A stretch of 64,000 nt of DNA, taken from the NCBI RefSeq assembly GCF_023715785.1, contig NZ_JAMBOX010000013.1, positions 62,001 to 126,000 on the forward strand, in the 5' to 3' direction. The notes beneath the pieces were generated by a model. The model did not search any database. It saw nothing but the letters and a program-made list of their open reading frames with translations, and was not told where the DNA came from. Position 1 is the stretch's first letter. Each line of letters begins with the position of its first letter. Positions 7,250 to 17,136 of this stretch are shown one piece after another. The translations under genes were made by a program, and so were the position numbers. This DNA is from Neobacillus niacini (GTDB taxonomy: Bacteria > Bacillota > Bacilli > Bacillales > Cytobacillaceae).

Positions 7250-8485
7250 TTATATCCCCTTGTACTTTTCCAGTTTTAAATCGAGAAAAAGCATCATTTT
7301 CTGATTTGGATCCTTGAAGTTAACCTCCCCAATTTCGGAAATTCGTTTTAATCGGTAATTTAACGTGTTTGCATGGACATTTAATGCTTTTGCCGCATCA
7401 TTTATATTATTGTCGCAGTTTAGAAAGACCTCTAATGTTTCAACGAGGTTGCTATTATGCTTTTGGTCATACTGATGGAGTCTTCTTAAAGAATAATTTT
7501 CGTACCCTTCCGTTTTTCTCTTTTCTAAAAGAAGGTCAAAAAGTTGATAGATACCCAGTTTGTGATAGTTATAGATATTTTTTGTTTCGCGTGGAAACTT
7601 AGCTTTTATCGATAAGACAGCCAGCGTTTCTTCATACGCATTCGTGATTTTTTGATAATCATGATAGATGCCGCTGTACACTGGAATAAGATTATAGATC
7701 CCGTAGCGGTCTGCCATTTTTCCTGTAAACAATAGTGAAAACTGTTCTAATTCCCAAAACACATTATCGAAGTTGTCTGTGGATACCAGCACAATTAACT
7801 GATTACAGTCAATTGTATAAAGGATAATTTTTAACCGCTGGTTTGTTTTTAGAAGGTACGAGATGGATTGTTCATCCTGACTCGTGATGTTCTCCTGAAA
7901 CTGAAAGACAAGAACGGCGAAAGAGGATGGCGGTGTGATTTGCAAGCTATAGAAGTGCTCACTGATTTCCGCTGGATTATTCAAGTGCCCGGTTAATAAT
8001 TTCCAAAAGAATTCTTGAAATCGCTCTTCTTTTTTATTCTTTCTTGTCTGCAGCTGCAGCAGTTTATTTTTTACAGCGTCTGCCGCTTTTTTTAATAGCG
8101 TAAAATCCTCATCTGTTAACGTTCGATCGATTTCCAATGCCCAGATAAAGCCGAGAACTTCATCATGCTTCCAAATCGAAATCGCCACCCGATGGCTGAG
8201 CCCGATTTCATCCATGTTTTTTACCCGTATTGGCTCTTTCGTTTTAAGCAGGGCTGGAATCGTGCCTTCCTTCCAAAGCTGGTTTATCACCTTTTCCGGT
8301 ACCCTGCGCCCAATAATCGTGGAGACTCTGGCAGGGTCAGTTCGTTCATCATGCGTGCTATAGGCAAGAAGCCGGTGATTGGCATCCTCAATGGTAACCG
8401 GGCATTGTAACACCTGGCTAATCAAGTCGGCGAATTCATCTAAACTATCAAATGATGTCTTAAATGGATCATATCTAGTATTCAA
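7250..8485 (-). CDS. adeR: PucR-family activator of ald (AdeR-like)
   Basis: About 411 residues from a TTG at 8485 with GGGGG eight bases upstream; an ATG at 8575 extends the frame by 30 residues but has no ribosome site. The N-terminal part (CPVTIEDANHRLLAYSTHDE, then IIGRRVPEKVI) is a GAF-like sensory region. The last 60 residues hold the PucR-type helix-turn-helix (FLNCDNNINDAAKALNVHAN, then TLNYRLKRISEI). AdeR of B. subtilis activates ald in response to alanine and is encoded beside it. Position and domain order support the same job here; direct binding to the roughly 125-bp region before ald is inference. Confidence 0.8.
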   Translation of the reverse strand: MNTRYDPFKTSFDSLDEFADLISQVLQCPVTIEDANHRLLAYSTHDERTDPARVSTIIGRRVPEKVINQLWKEGTIPALLKTKEPIRVKNMDEIGLSHRVAISIWKHDEVLGFIWALEIDRTLTDEDFTLLKKAADAVKNKLLQLQTRKNKKEERFQEFFWKLLTGHLNNPAEISEHFYSLQITPPSSFAVLVFQFQENITSQDEQSISYLLKTNQRLKIILYTIDCNQLIVLVSTDNFDNVFWELEQFSLLFTGKMADRYGIYNLIPVYSGIYHDYQKITNAYEETLAVLSIKAKFPRETKNIYNYHKLGIYQLFDLLLEKRKTEGYENYSLRRLHQYDQKHNSNLVETLEVFLNCDNNINDAAKALNVHANTLNYRLKRISEIGEVNFKDPNQKMMLFLDLKLEKYKGI

Positions 8486-8665
8486 AGAGATTTGCCCCCA
8501 TAAGTTTATAGAAAAATCTTTGTTAACGCTTGCATCCTCTTGTTTAATTTTACAAAAAATACAGAAGAAGTTCATGCATTTCTACAAAATTACCTGGCAA
8601 AAATTTCAGATTGAATAGTTGAATTCTTCACATACTAATCGTAAAGCTGAAAGGGGATAATCAAG

Positions 8666-9484
8666 ATGAAAAAACTGGTGGTGTGTTTTTTTGCTGTAGT
8701 GCTGTCAATGACAGTGACTTCAGAACTTGCCTTTGCCATAACTAGAACAAGCATGAAGGACCAATTGCTTGAGCAAAATACGATGTCCGTTCTTTGGTTT
8801 CAAAAATCTGGAGAGGCGAAAGCCCTCTATTATCAAGGCTATAATATGGGGAAACTGCGGTTGGATGAAATCCTGAAGAAAAATCAAAAGAGAAAAGGCA
8901 AAAACCATGCCATTGTGCTGGATATAGACGAGACAGTGTTGGATAACAGTCCATATCATGCCTGGATGGTCCAAACAGGCAAAGGGAATCTGTTGGACTG
9001 GAGCGAGTGGTTCAACCGTGCAGAGGCGAAACCGCTGCCTGGGGCCCTCGATTTCCTTAAGTATGCTGATTCCAAAGGGGTAGCAATCTTCTATATATCT
9101 AATCGAAAGGAAGCACATAAGGAAGCAACCATAAAAAATTTACAGCAGGTGGGTGCACCGCAAGCGGACGCGGAGCATGTTCTTTTACAACAGGATGGAG
9201 AGCTGGGGAAAGAGTCCCGCCGCCAGCATGTAGCAAAGACCCATGAGATTGTTTTGCTCTTCGGGGACAACCTAAACGATTTTAAAGAATTTGACCAACT
9301 GTCAGCTTCTAAAAGAATAAACAGGGTGGAGCAGGACAGGAACGATTATGGCAATAAACTGATTGTGTTTCCCAACCCGATGTATGGGGATTGGGAAGCG
9401 GCGATTTATCAATATGACTTTAGCAAATCTCCACAAGAAATTAGCAAAGTTAGAAAGGCCAGCCTAGAGGGCTTAGAGCCTTAA
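8666..9484 (+). CDS. Secreted HAD acid phosphatase, e(P4)/class B type
   Basis: 272 residues with a cleavable signal peptide (cut likely after AFA, near residue 24) and no lipobox Cys, so probably secreted or wall-associated. The HAD motifs are clear: DIDETVLDNS near 88 with both aspartates, ISNRKEAHKE near 146 and FGDNLNDF near 200. The layout matches the acid phosphatase (class B)/5-nucleotidase e(P4) family, which hydrolyses phosphate from nucleotides outside the cell. The start follows AAAGGGG. It stands alone, with a strong terminator after it, and is divergent from adeR. Confidence 0.88.
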   Translation: MKKLVVCFFAVVLSMTVTSELAFAITRTSMKDQLLEQNTMSVLWFQKSGEAKALYYQGYNMGKLRLDEILKKNQKRKGKNHAIVLDIDETVLDNSPYHAWMVQTGKGNLLDWSEWFNRAEAKPLPGALDFLKYADSKGVAIFYISNRKEAHKEATIKNLQQVGAPQADAEHVLLQQDGELGKESRRQHVAKTHEIVLLFGDNLNDFKEFDQLSASKRINRVEQDRNDYGNKLIVFPNPMYGDWEAAIYQYDFSKSPQEISKVRKASLEGLEP

Positions 9485-9485
9485 A

Positions 9486-9530
9486 ATATCAAACGCTGCA
9501 GCCAACTGACTGCAGCGTTTGATATTTTAT
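9486..9530. terminator. Bidirectional terminator
   Basis: A perfect 16-bp stem (ATATCAAACGCTGCAG and its complement) with an 8-nt loop sits between two convergent genes. A T-rich run follows on the plus strand. Confidence 0.9.
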
Positions 9531-9541
9531 TGAAAAACTGC

Positions 9542-9907
9542 TTAGCTTCTTACATTTTTAAGAATATTGATGGCAAAGATGATCACACCCAAGACCATTA
9601 AGGTCCCTCCTGCCGCAACTGCAGGACCAGCGGAGCCGACACCTGAAATCAAAAGGGCAAGCCCAATCATCATGATGGGCAATGCGATATTATGAATCCA
9701 AAAATGAACTTTTGCCAATGTAGTGTCAGCTGCACTTGGAAACGCTACATAAATTAGACCGGCTAGTGTCATAGCCGTCCATCCTAGTAAGTTGATATGG
9801 ACATGAACTGGAGTGAAGTTGAAGTTTTCCGTCATCGACATGTACATCCCAATGCAAACCCCAATAACAAAGTAGCACACGGAAATCTTAATAAACTTTA
9901 CACCCAA
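9542..9907 (-). CDS. Small four-helix cytochrome oxidase-like protein
   Basis: 121 residues, four predicted membrane helices. Between helices 1 and 2 lies FTPVHVHINLLGWTAMT, which resembles the first haem-ligand helix of haem-copper oxidase subunit I; a further His pair region (KVHFWIHNIALPIMM) lies in helix 3. Such short proteins are often labelled cytochrome-c oxidase in Bacillus genomes, but this length covers only a fraction of subunit I, and no oxidase genes are nearby. Haem binding is plausible; enzymatic activity on its own is unlikely. The 160 bp between this gene and the next one upstream hold nothing further. Confidence 0.7.
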   Translation of the reverse strand: MGVKFIKISVCYFVIGVCIGMYMSMTENFNFTPVHVHINLLGWTAMTLAGLIYVAFPSAADTTLAKVHFWIHNIALPIMMIGLALLISGVGSAGPAVAAGGTLMVLGVIIFAINILKNVRS

Positions 9908-10023
9908 TTTAACTCCCCCTATAAAAATAATGACTACAGTAGTAAATATGTAGGATACTTTTAAAGTAGAACAGTCATTTTGTCGGACGAGAAATAATTT
10001 TATTGGGGGAAAAAGGTCTGGCA

Positions 10024-10058
10024 GTGAACAAAAAACACCTTTTGATGAAAGGTGCTTT
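10024..10058 (-). terminator. Terminator of the DUF445 gene
   Basis: On the minus strand AGCACCTTT / AAAGGTGTT stem, then TTTTTTG. Confidence 0.7.
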
Positions 10059-10066
10059 TATGATGA

Positions 10067-11323
10067 TTAAAAGATTGCTTTAATCCCGACTAGAACAAGC
10101 CCAATTAAAAAGCCGCAAACTGCTCCATTGACGCGAATCCATTGTAAATCTTTGCCGACATTGGTTTCAATCATGGTCACCAGCGTTTTTGTATCGAGCT
10201 TATCGAGATTTTCTTTCACAAGCTGCCCAACCTTGGCATGATTTTTATCAATAAATCCAGTAATTTGCGATTTAATCCAGGATTCTAATTGATTCATTTT
10301 ATCCTTATCGGAAATGAGGTCGCTTAAACAATCCTTGATAAACGGCAGGACATACTCTTCATAAAAGCCTGGTTCTTCGACAAACTCCAATGCTTTTTGC
10401 CTGATTTGGCTTAGCAGCTCAATGATTTTTTCTTCTGCCTGCCAGCTTTCAATTAATTGGGACTTGAATTGGTTCAGCTCTTGATATACTTTTTCATCAG
10501 ATTTAATGCTTTCCAGCTTTTGATGGATATGGATTAACAATGTTTGCCGGTTTTGATTAAACGGGTCTCGGAAACTGTCAATTCCTTTAAGAATCAGGTT
10601 TTGGATCATGCTCCCCAATTTTTCTTCGTTGATTAGATTGCTAAAGGAACGCAACGCAATCTGCATAAACCCATCCACTTTTATATTTTCAATCATGTCT
10701 ACAGCCATGCCGCCAAGACGGTATTTTGTACTATCTTTCTTAGCCCATTCGTCAACTTCTTCAATGATTAAATCCAGCGCTTTTTCGTCGTATTTCCTTA
10801 GGGAGATTTGATCAATTAATAATGGGATGTAATCCTTGATATCCAAAGAGTTTAGCTGCGTTTTCAATTCCTTTTCAACGATTGGAGCCAGTTTGTTTAC
10901 ATTAATCATTCGAATCAAATGCTTTGTAAGTCCGGTTAGGCTTTGTTTAACAGCATCCGAATGGATTTCTTGATTTACAACAGCAAATATTTTATCTGTA
11001 AATCGGAACCCCCCAATTTTCTCACGGATACTTTCCTTTGTAAGCCAATCATTCTCCAGCATGGCAATGATTTTGGCAATGATTTTTTCACGGTTCTTAG
11101 GCAGCAGTGCAGTATGGGGAATTGGAACTCCCAGCGGATGCCGAAACAGGGCAGTAACCGCAAACCAGTCCGCAAGCCCGCCAACTAGCCCCGCTTCAAA
11201 GCCGCCCTGGAAAATTGTTTTCCAAATGGATGGCGGAAGTGGAATGGTTGCTAGAAATCCGACTGCCATTACAATTAGCGAAATAGTCGCCAAATGTTTT
11301 GAATTTCCTTTTGTTCCTGTCAT
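10067..11323 (-). CDS. DUF445 membrane-anchored protein
   Basis: 418 residues. The N-terminal part has hydrophobic segments around the conserved GGFEAGLVGGLADWFAVTAL and FRHPLGVPIPHTALLPKNRE motifs that define DUF445 (YjiN/YheB-like). A long helical middle (residues 90-380) is followed by a C-terminal membrane helix (GAVCGFLIGLVLVGIKAIF). B. subtilis YheB belongs to the same family, though that gene is usually beside yheC, which is 27 kb away here. Function is unknown. It is monocistronic with its own terminator. Confidence 0.85.
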   Translation of the reverse strand: MTGTKGNSKHLATISLIVMAVGFLATIPLPPSIWKTIFQGGFEAGLVGGLADWFAVTALFRHPLGVPIPHTALLPKNREKIIAKIIAMLENDWLTKESIREKIGGFRFTDKIFAVVNQEIHSDAVKQSLTGLTKHLIRMINVNKLAPIVEKELKTQLNSLDIKDYIPLLIDQISLRKYDEKALDLIIEEVDEWAKKDSTKYRLGGMAVDMIENIKVDGFMQIALRSFSNLINEEKLGSMIQNLILKGIDSFRDPFNQNRQTLLIHIHQKLESIKSDEKVYQELNQFKSQLIESWQAEEKIIELLSQIRQKALEFVEEPGFYEEYVLPFIKDCLSDLISDKDKMNQLESWIKSQITGFIDKNHAKVGQLVKENLDKLDTKTLVTMIETNVGKDLQWIRVNGAVCGFLIGLVLVGIKAIF

Positions 11324-11427
11324 CTTTGTACCCCTCGTTTATTAGATGAAAAATAACATTTGATGCTATTATCTCAATAAATCTTTATAAAAAGCAAAAA
11401 AAACCTCTTAAAAAGCATCTCAATATG

Positions 11428-11458
11428 TGAAAAACTCCTCTCAGTTTAGAGAGGAGCT
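11428..11458 (-). terminator. Terminator of the F0-like operon
   Basis: CTCCTCTC / GAGAGGAG stem with a 6-nt loop, T-run on the minus strand; the stop codon of the last gene is inside the stem. Confidence 0.85.
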
Positions 11459-12412
11459 TTTCTTTTGTGGTTTTATATGGGTGATGAGCCCATCTAAATC
11501 AGTTATATAAAACTGAGTTTTTGGCTCGAATTTTAGATATTTCTCCTGTTGCAGCTGATAATAATTCACCTTATGAAGCGGGTCAAATTGCAGCATCGGG
11601 TATTTTTTCTGCTCCTTGACGTAAATGTCTACGGCCTTTTGAACCATATCCATTTCGACCGGAATATCTTTTTCATGTTCTTCAAATAGATCATACGTTT
11701 CTTTTGACATATAAAAGCTTTTTGAAGGAATCCCGCCTAGTAAATGGGCCAATTGGGTAAAGTCGATACTGTTATCATCATTAACAAGGATGGTTCGATA
11801 GACTCCTTTTGGGAGGTTATCGGAAAATTCCCTGACTGCTTTTCGCACCTCCTCAATCGAAACGTCAATGATTGGATATTTACCGGTGTCGACTGCTGCC
11901 TTTTTAGCAGAGTTTTGCTCCTCCTGCTTCCCTTGTTGGAGTGGAGTTTTAAAATATTTCTGCACCATGGAATAAACGGTTATGCCACCAAGGCCAATTC
12001 CTAAAAATGTCCCGATCAAGGTGAATACGGGATCTTTCCCGAATCTTCCATCGAGAAAACTGCCCAGTTTATAACCGCCAAATACACAAAGAGCAATTGT
12101 GATGCCAAACACCATATTTAAAGAAAGGGTTTTCATAAGAAAGTTCGTAAATTCATTCCAATGTTCGTCATTCTTGTTTTTTCCCTTTTCGAAAAATCTT
12201 CTAACTTCTATTATCATTTCTTCAGAAACATTATTCTCTTTAAAAAACCCTTCCAAATACTCTTTTTCCGATTTATCTTCATTTTTTAGCAGGCAAGCTG
12301 TTTTTTCAATGGAGCCCTTCGTGTAATGGACATAAATCCATTTTTCTTCAAATCCTAATTCGAGATTCTCTGTTACTCGGCCCAAGTATTTAGTAAACTT
12401 GTGCTTCATCAT
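11441..12412 (-). CDS. AtpZ/AtpI-like membrane protein with extra domains
   Basis: 323 residues. Residues about 95-165 hold two membrane helices with the AtpZ/AtpI pattern (GGYKLGSFLDGRFGKDPVF, then LIGTFLGIGLGGITVYSM). AtpI/AtpZ proteins normally sit first in atp operons and help assemble the c-ring or move Mg and Ca. Here the gene is last, and the AtpZ core is flanked by a charged N-terminal domain of about 90 residues and a soluble C-terminal domain of about 150 residues (from YPIIDVSIEEVRKAV onward) that I cannot place with confidence. It overlaps the stop of the b-like gene (TAATG), so translation is probably coupled. Confidence 0.7.
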   Translation of the reverse strand: MMKHKFTKYLGRVTENLELGFEEKWIYVHYTKGSIEKTACLLKNEDKSEKEYLEGFFKENNVSEEMIIEVRRFFEKGKNKNDEHWNEFTNFLMKTLSLNMVFGITIALCVFGGYKLGSFLDGRFGKDPVFTLIGTFLGIGLGGITVYSMVQKYFKTPLQQGKQEEQNSAKKAAVDTGKYPIIDVSIEEVRKAVREFSDNLPKGVYRTILVNDDNSIDFTQLAHLLGGIPSKSFYMSKETYDLFEEHEKDIPVEMDMVQKAVDIYVKEQKKYPMLQFDPLHKVNYYQLQQEKYLKFEPKTQFYITDLDGLITHIKPQKKSSSLN

Positions 12413-12807
12413 TACGCCCCCTTAATTTGTTCTGTATGTGAAAAGGATAGGCTGTGAGCGGGGAATGCTTCAGTTTTTGCCTCTTTTAGGATTTGTCTCG
12501 CCTCCTCTTTAGCTGATTGGATGATAAGCTTCGCTTCACCTTCGGATCGCTTTCTGATTTCTCTTGCATCAATCTTAGCCTGCTTTAGGATTTGTTCGCT
12601 AATTTGCAGATTATTTTCAGCTTCATGCTTATATTGCTCAGTTAATTGCAATTGGTTTTGAATCTGGTGTTTTCGATTCTCAAGAATACCAACGAGCTTT
12701 TTAAATACAAGCTTTTTCAAAATTAATACAAGTACGGTAAAAATTAAAGCCTGGTAAATCATCGTCCCCAACGATATAGGCAATCCCAATAATGTAATGT
12801 CCCCCAA
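12412..12807 (-). CDS. Short F0 subunit b-like protein
   Basis: 131 residues from a TTG with AGGGGAG eight bases upstream. One N-terminal membrane helix (MIYQALIFTVLVLILKKLVF) and the KKLVGILENRKHQI turn typical of subunit b lead into a coiled coil (residues 45-115) with the usual Ala/Lys/Glu pattern. It ends about 40 residues before the normal end of subunit b (about 160-175), so it lacks the segment that binds delta and F1. The last 20 residues (AFPAHSLSFSHTEQ) do not look like subunit b. Second gene of the orphan F0-like operon. Confidence 0.75.
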   Translation of the reverse strand: MGDITLLGLPISLGTMIYQALIFTVLVLILKKLVFKKLVGILENRKHQIQNQLQLTEQYKHEAENNLQISEQILKQAKIDAREIRKRSEGEAKLIIQSAKEEARQILKEAKTEAFPAHSLSFSHTEQIKGA

Positions 12808-12831
12808 TTCCTTTTCTCCCCTTTCTATAGA

Positions 12832-13560
<729 letters not shown>

Positions 13561-13856
13561 TCATAACCAGGTAGGGAACTAACATGATGAGGAACAGAAG
13601 AAGTGAAGTTCGCATCTATAGTATAACAGAAAAGATTATTATTGTATGATAGTTCACAATTTATTCCTAATTTTCAGAATATAAAATGTAGCCATGCTTT
13701 TAATGGTAGTAAACATGGCACAGTTGAAAATTTTAATATTAGACACCTTTTTTAGAAAAAAAACCTTTTCACTGCAACCCTTTTTGCTTTTAATCGTCTT
13801 ATATTATGTTGTACAATAATCAAGTTGGTAAATTTAGAGAAAATGGGGGAGAAACC

Positions 13857-14396
13857 ATGAAGAAATTTCTAGTATCACTTGCGGCCTTAGCGCTATTTCT
13901 CGGTCTTGCTGCTTGCTCAAGCAATGATGAAAGCAAAACGGAAGAAAAGGATACGAAAAAAACCGAGGAAGCAGCAGCTCCAAAAAATGATGTTAAAAAA
14001 GATTTAGTCAAGTTTTATAATGGGCTTGCTGAAAAGATCAACGCTAAAGATGGCGATTTAAATGCGTATGAAGCTAAAGCGGCAAAGAAAGATCCTAAAC
14101 CGGAAGATTTGCCGACTGCTGAAGACAGAGCTAAGGCAAGTGAATCTGCTGCAGCTGTGGCAGCAGAGTTAAATAGCACGCAAATTCCAGTGGAGTTAAA
14201 AGACCATCAGGCCGACCTTGAAGCAGCTGTAAAAGAATATGCCGCCGCTTATCAAGCAAAAGCAGATGAATTAAAAAAGGATGCACCAAACTTTGAAGCT
14301 GCTGAAGCCACTTATACAAAAGCGGAAGAAGCGCTTGGCAAAGTTTATGAGGCAGAAAAAATGTTCCCGCCAAGCCTGGGCAATCAAGTAAATTAA
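13857..14396 (+). CDS. Putative lipoprotein, coiled-coil rich
   Basis: 179 residues. A lipoprotein signal peptide (KKFLVSLAALALFLGLAAC) gives a lipobox Cys near residue 20, followed by a Ser/Asp/Lys/Glu linker and an Ala/Lys/Glu-rich helical domain likely to form a long helical bundle. The ATG at 13857 has GGGGGAG upstream; an in-frame ATG at 13806 lacks a ribosome site. The family is not recognised. The 310 bp between it and the divergent F0-like operon are AT-rich promoter space with no visible gene. Confidence 0.75.
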   Translation: MKKFLVSLAALALFLGLAACSSNDESKTEEKDTKKTEEAAAPKNDVKKDLVKFYNGLAEKINAKDGDLNAYEAKAAKKDPKPEDLPTAEDRAKASESAAAVAAELNSTQIPVELKDHQADLEAAVKEYAAAYQAKADELKKDAPNFEAAEATYTKAEEALGKVYEAEKMFPPSLGNQVN

Positions 14397-14404
14397 TCTA
14401 TTAT

Positions 14405-14440
14405 AATGAACAAGCCGAGATGAAGATCCCGGCTTGTTTT
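14405..14440 (+). terminator. Terminator after the lipoprotein gene
   Basis: AACAAGCCG ... CGGCTTGTT stem followed by TTTATTTTT. Confidence 0.85.
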
Positions 14441-14449
14441 TATTTTTCC

Positions 14450-14755
14450 TTAATGAACGTTTCCAAACTCTTTATAGGTCACTTGGAGTTCATTTAAAAG
14501 CTGATCCACAGACAAATAAGTTTCAGTATCCTCAAAGAACCACATATCATTTTCTTCAATGTAAAAGGCAATCCCATTCACTTGTTTCGTAAATGCTGCA
14601 TTTGCTGGTGTTTCAATTGAAAAGGCAAGGCTGTAACCCTTATGTTTTTCACCAAATCCAGCATATTGCGGGTACATCCGAATGCTAAAAGGGTTATTAA
14701 ATTCAAATTCTTTTTCGAACCAATTTACAGCTTTTTCATCAATTGTAATGAACAT
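14450..14755 (-). CDS. HesB/YneR-like protein
   Basis: 101 residues, one HesB/IscA-like beta domain (MFITIDEKAVNWFEKEFEF, then GYSLAFSIETP and GIAFYIEENDMWFF). It resembles YneR of B. subtilis. The Cys residues that bind Fe-S clusters in IscA-type proteins are absent; there is no Cys at all, so it is unlikely to be a cluster carrier. It is convergent with the lipoprotein gene and probably monocistronic. Confidence 0.8.
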   Translation of the reverse strand: MFITIDEKAVNWFEKEFEFNNPFSIRMYPQYAGFGEKHKGYSLAFSIETPANAAFTKQVNGIAFYIEENDMWFFEDTETYLSVDQLLNELQVTYKEFGNVH

Positions 14756-15019
14756 ATTTTTAGCACCAACCTTTTGTTAATGTGGTTTATTTTGCAAAGA
14801 AAGTTCAGATAAAAGATTACCTGGTTAAAGCGTATAACTTTTTCACGTTAGTGCCTATGATAATGTTCACTGTTTTACTCAAATGGATGAAGTGTTAAAA
14901 AATGTTCATTATTTTCAAAGTTTGGACTGATAATAACCATATAATTGTTACTGTTATTGTAACATCTATAAGGTAAATACGGTGGTATGATAGGTGTAAT
15001 CAGAAAGGGGTTATGGCAA

Positions 15020-15316
15020 ATGGAAAACGAGTTTGAAAAGTTATCCGAAAATGTTAATGATATAAAAAGTTTAATCAAAACTTTTAATAATACTCTGGAC
15101 CATATCGAAAAAAGACTGGCTAGATTGGAAAAAGTGGATAGCATCGAGCATAGGGTGGCAGTCAACCAGATTGATTTATCCGATATTAAGGAATCTTTGG
15201 AACGTATCGAAAGCAAACAGGGAAGTGACATCCATCATTTAAATCGCCGCTTGGATACTCACCTTGTTAAAATTGCAAAAGTGGAAGAAGAAATACTTAT
15301 GTTAAAATCAAAATAA
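15020..15316 (+). CDS. Small coiled-coil protein
   Basis: 98 residues from an ATG with AAAGGGG upstream (the frame is open from 14987). Nearly the whole length is heptad-patterned helix (FEKLSENVNDIKSLIKTFNN, then HIEKRLARLEK). It has no membrane segment and no recognised family. It stands alone, with a terminator four bases after its stop. Confidence 0.6.
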   Translation: MENEFEKLSENVNDIKSLIKTFNNTLDHIEKRLARLEKVDSIEHRVAVNQIDLSDIKESLERIESKQGSDIHHLNRRLDTHLVKIAKVEEEILMLKSK

Positions 15317-15319
15317 GAA

Positions 15320-15356
15320 TAAAAAGATTAGGAAAAGAATCCTAATCTTTTTATTT
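15320..15356. terminator. Bidirectional terminator
   Basis: AAAAGATTAGGA / TCCTAATCTTTTT stem with T-runs on both strands, between convergent small genes. Confidence 0.85.
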
Positions 15357-15370
15357 TTATTGGAAAGCGC

Positions 15371-15556
15371 TTACTTGCTTTTGATTAATGCTTTAACGCC
15401 GTAATAAAGTATGGCCAATGCAAAGATCAGAATTGCGAGAGCGCCAATAACATGAAAGAATGATGACAGTCCGGCTAGAAATGAGATGGCTGGCATTTTA
15501 ACAAGGGCAAACCCTGCTAAAATACAAGCTAAAAATAAAACAGCTGTTTGATTCAT
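15371..15556 (-). CDS. Small two-helix membrane protein
   Basis: 61 residues, two hydrophobic helices (VLFLACILAGFALV and IGALAILIFALAILYYGV) ending in a basic tail (KALIKSK). The start has AAGGAGGGG. No family recognised; a stress or envelope miniprotein is possible. Confidence 0.6.
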   Translation of the reverse strand: MNQTAVLFLACILAGFALVKMPAISFLAGLSSFFHVIGALAILIFALAILYYGVKALIKSK

Positions 15557-15638
15557 TTTTTATCCCCTCCTTAATAGCAACATATGAAGGACGGTTGTCC
15601 GATGTATAGTTCAACTGTCCCATTTTTGGGGCAAAAAA

Positions 15639-15664
15639 AACAAACCCGCTACAGGTTTGTTTAG
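15639..15664 (-). terminator. Terminator downstream of the HlyC-type gene
   Basis: On the minus strand AAACC / GGTTT stem followed by an eight-base T-run. Confidence 0.6.
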
Positions 15665-15667
15665 GAT

Positions 15668-15785
15668 GTCTAGCTCCAGCGCCTAGCCCCTCGAGGTCTT
15701 AAGCCGTCCCCCTCCGGAGGGCAGGCCCGTCCTGCGGGTTACGTCTTAAGCTTGTCGGGGCTGACCGAGGCGCTTCCGCTTTTCT
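15668..15785. repeat. Bacillaceae intergenic hairpin element
   Basis: A GC-rich, nested inverted repeat: AGCGCC near 15678 pairs with GGCGCT near 15769, GCCCC with GGGGC inside it, and two copies of TCTTAAGC plus CCTCCGGAGG in the middle. The ends (TCTAGCTCCAGCGCC and GGCGCTTCCGCTTTTC) are the ones I know from a repeat scattered through many Bacillaceae genomes. It abuts the stop codon of the minus-strand gene at 15784. A shorter hairpin with the same GGCGCTTCCGCTTTTC end lies at 57210-57245. Confidence 0.7.
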
Positions 15786-17136
15786 AGTACAGCACCTCGG
15801 ATTTCGAAAGGGCAATTTGCTGGATGTTTGCCTCGCCGTCCTTGGCTAGTTTGGTCACTTCAATATATTTAATGTGGTGCTCTTCCATTTCAATGATTTT
15901 AAAGGCAAACGACTCATGAATCATTACGTCGCCTTCTTTGGCCTCATAATTTTCGGTCAATATCCAGCCGCCGATTGTATCGACATCTTCATCGTCAATT
16001 TCAACCCCCAACAAATCATTAACCTCGGAAACTAATACTTTTGAATCAATGATATAGTGGTAGTCTTTGATTTTACGAATCTCGGAAATTTCATCATTAT
16101 CAAATTCATCCCGTATTTCCCCAACAATCTCTTCAAGTATGTCCTCCACCGTTACCAGCCCTGAAGTGCCGCCGTATTCGTCCATTAATACCGCCATATG
16201 CAGGCGGTCTTTTTGCATCTTTACAAGAAGATCGTGGATTGGAATCGTTTCAATAACCCGAATGATCGGGCGAATATAGTCTTCTAAGGTTTGGTTGGAC
16301 ATTTTTTCATTTCCAATCAAATCTGTCATAATTTCTTTAATATTGACTAGACCGATAATGTGGTCCTTATCTCCATCAATGACCGGATATCTGGTGAACT
16401 TTTCCTCCCGGACAATCTTTAGCACGTTTTCAAGTGTTTCATCTTTGGATAACGAGACAATTTCTGTCCTTGGAACCATAATCTCTTTAGCAATACGGTC
16501 ATCAAAATCAAAAATTTTATTCACATACTTAAACTCTGATTGGTTAATTTCGCCACTTTTATAGCTTTCCGAAAGGATAATTCGCAGCTCTTCCTCGGTA
16601 TGGGCAATTTCATTTTCGGATACAGGCTTTAAACCAAAGATCCTGGAGACAATCCGGGCCGATCCATTCAGCACCCATATGAAGGGATACATCACCTTGT
16701 AAAAAAAGATTAACGGTCGTGATAAAGTGAGGGTAATCCATTCGGCCTTTTGAATGGCCAAGGTTTTCGGGGCCAGTTCTCCAACCACTACATGTAAAAA
16801 CGTTATCGACGCAAAGGCAATCGAAATCGATAAAATTTTTGTAGCACTTTCAGGGATGCTCAAGGCCAAGAAGACCGGACCAAGCAAATGCTCAATGGTA
16901 GATTCCCCAATCCATCCAAGACCAAGAGCGGTAATCGTGATTCCCAACTGACAGGCTGAAAGATACTCATCCAGGTTTGAAGTTACCCGTTTCGCCGCGA
17001 GGGCTCTCGAATTTCCTTCCTCGATTAACTGATCGATTCTTGAGCTTCGGATTTTGACAATAGCAAACTCTGAAGCTACAAAAAAAGCAGTTAAAGCAAT
17101 TAAAATGGCTATTAAAACCAAGTTAAATATGTCCAA
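15784..17136 (-). CDS. CNNM/HlyC-CorC family transporter (YhdP-like)
   Basis: 450 residues: DUF21/CNNM membrane domain (residues 1-190, four helices; [16 protein letters not shown] near 22), two CBS domains (residues 205-335; [20 protein letters not shown]), and a C-terminal CorC_HlyC domain (340-430; [18 protein letters not shown]). B. subtilis relatives YhdP (MpfA, Mg efflux) and YhdT lie in the same chromosomal region. Mg or divalent metal export is therefore likely. It is followed upstream by a second paralog on the same strand. The start ATG uses AAGGGA, within a small leader hairpin that also has a strong GGAGGTG 40 bases earlier. Confidence 0.88.
   Translation of the reverse strand: MDIFNLVLIAILIALTAFFVASEFAIVKIRSSRIDQLIEEGNSRALAAKRVTSNLDEYLSACQLGITITALGLGWIGESTIEHLLGPVFLALSIPESATKILSISIAFASITFLHVVVGELAPKTLAIQKAEWITLTLSRPLIFFYKVMYPFIWVLNGSARIVSRIFGLKPVSENEIAHTEEELRIILSESYKSGEINQSEFKYVNKIFDFDDRIAKEIMVPRTEIVSLSKDETLENVLKIVREEKFTRYPVIDGDKDHIIGLVNIKEIMTDLIGNEKMSNQTLEDYIRPIIRVIETIPIHDLLVKMQKDRLHMAVLMDEYGGTSGLVTVEDILEEIVGEIRDEFDNDEISEIRKIKDYHYIIDSKVLVSEVNDLLGVEIDDEDVDTIGGWILTENYEAKEGDVMIHESFAFKIIEMEEHHIKYIEVTKLAKDGEANIQQIALSKSEVLY

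Noticed and set aside
12808..12831. A hidden c subunit between the a-like and b-like genes
   Set aside because: Only 24 bp separate the two genes, and none of the frames around the operon encodes a glycine-rich two-helix proteolipid.
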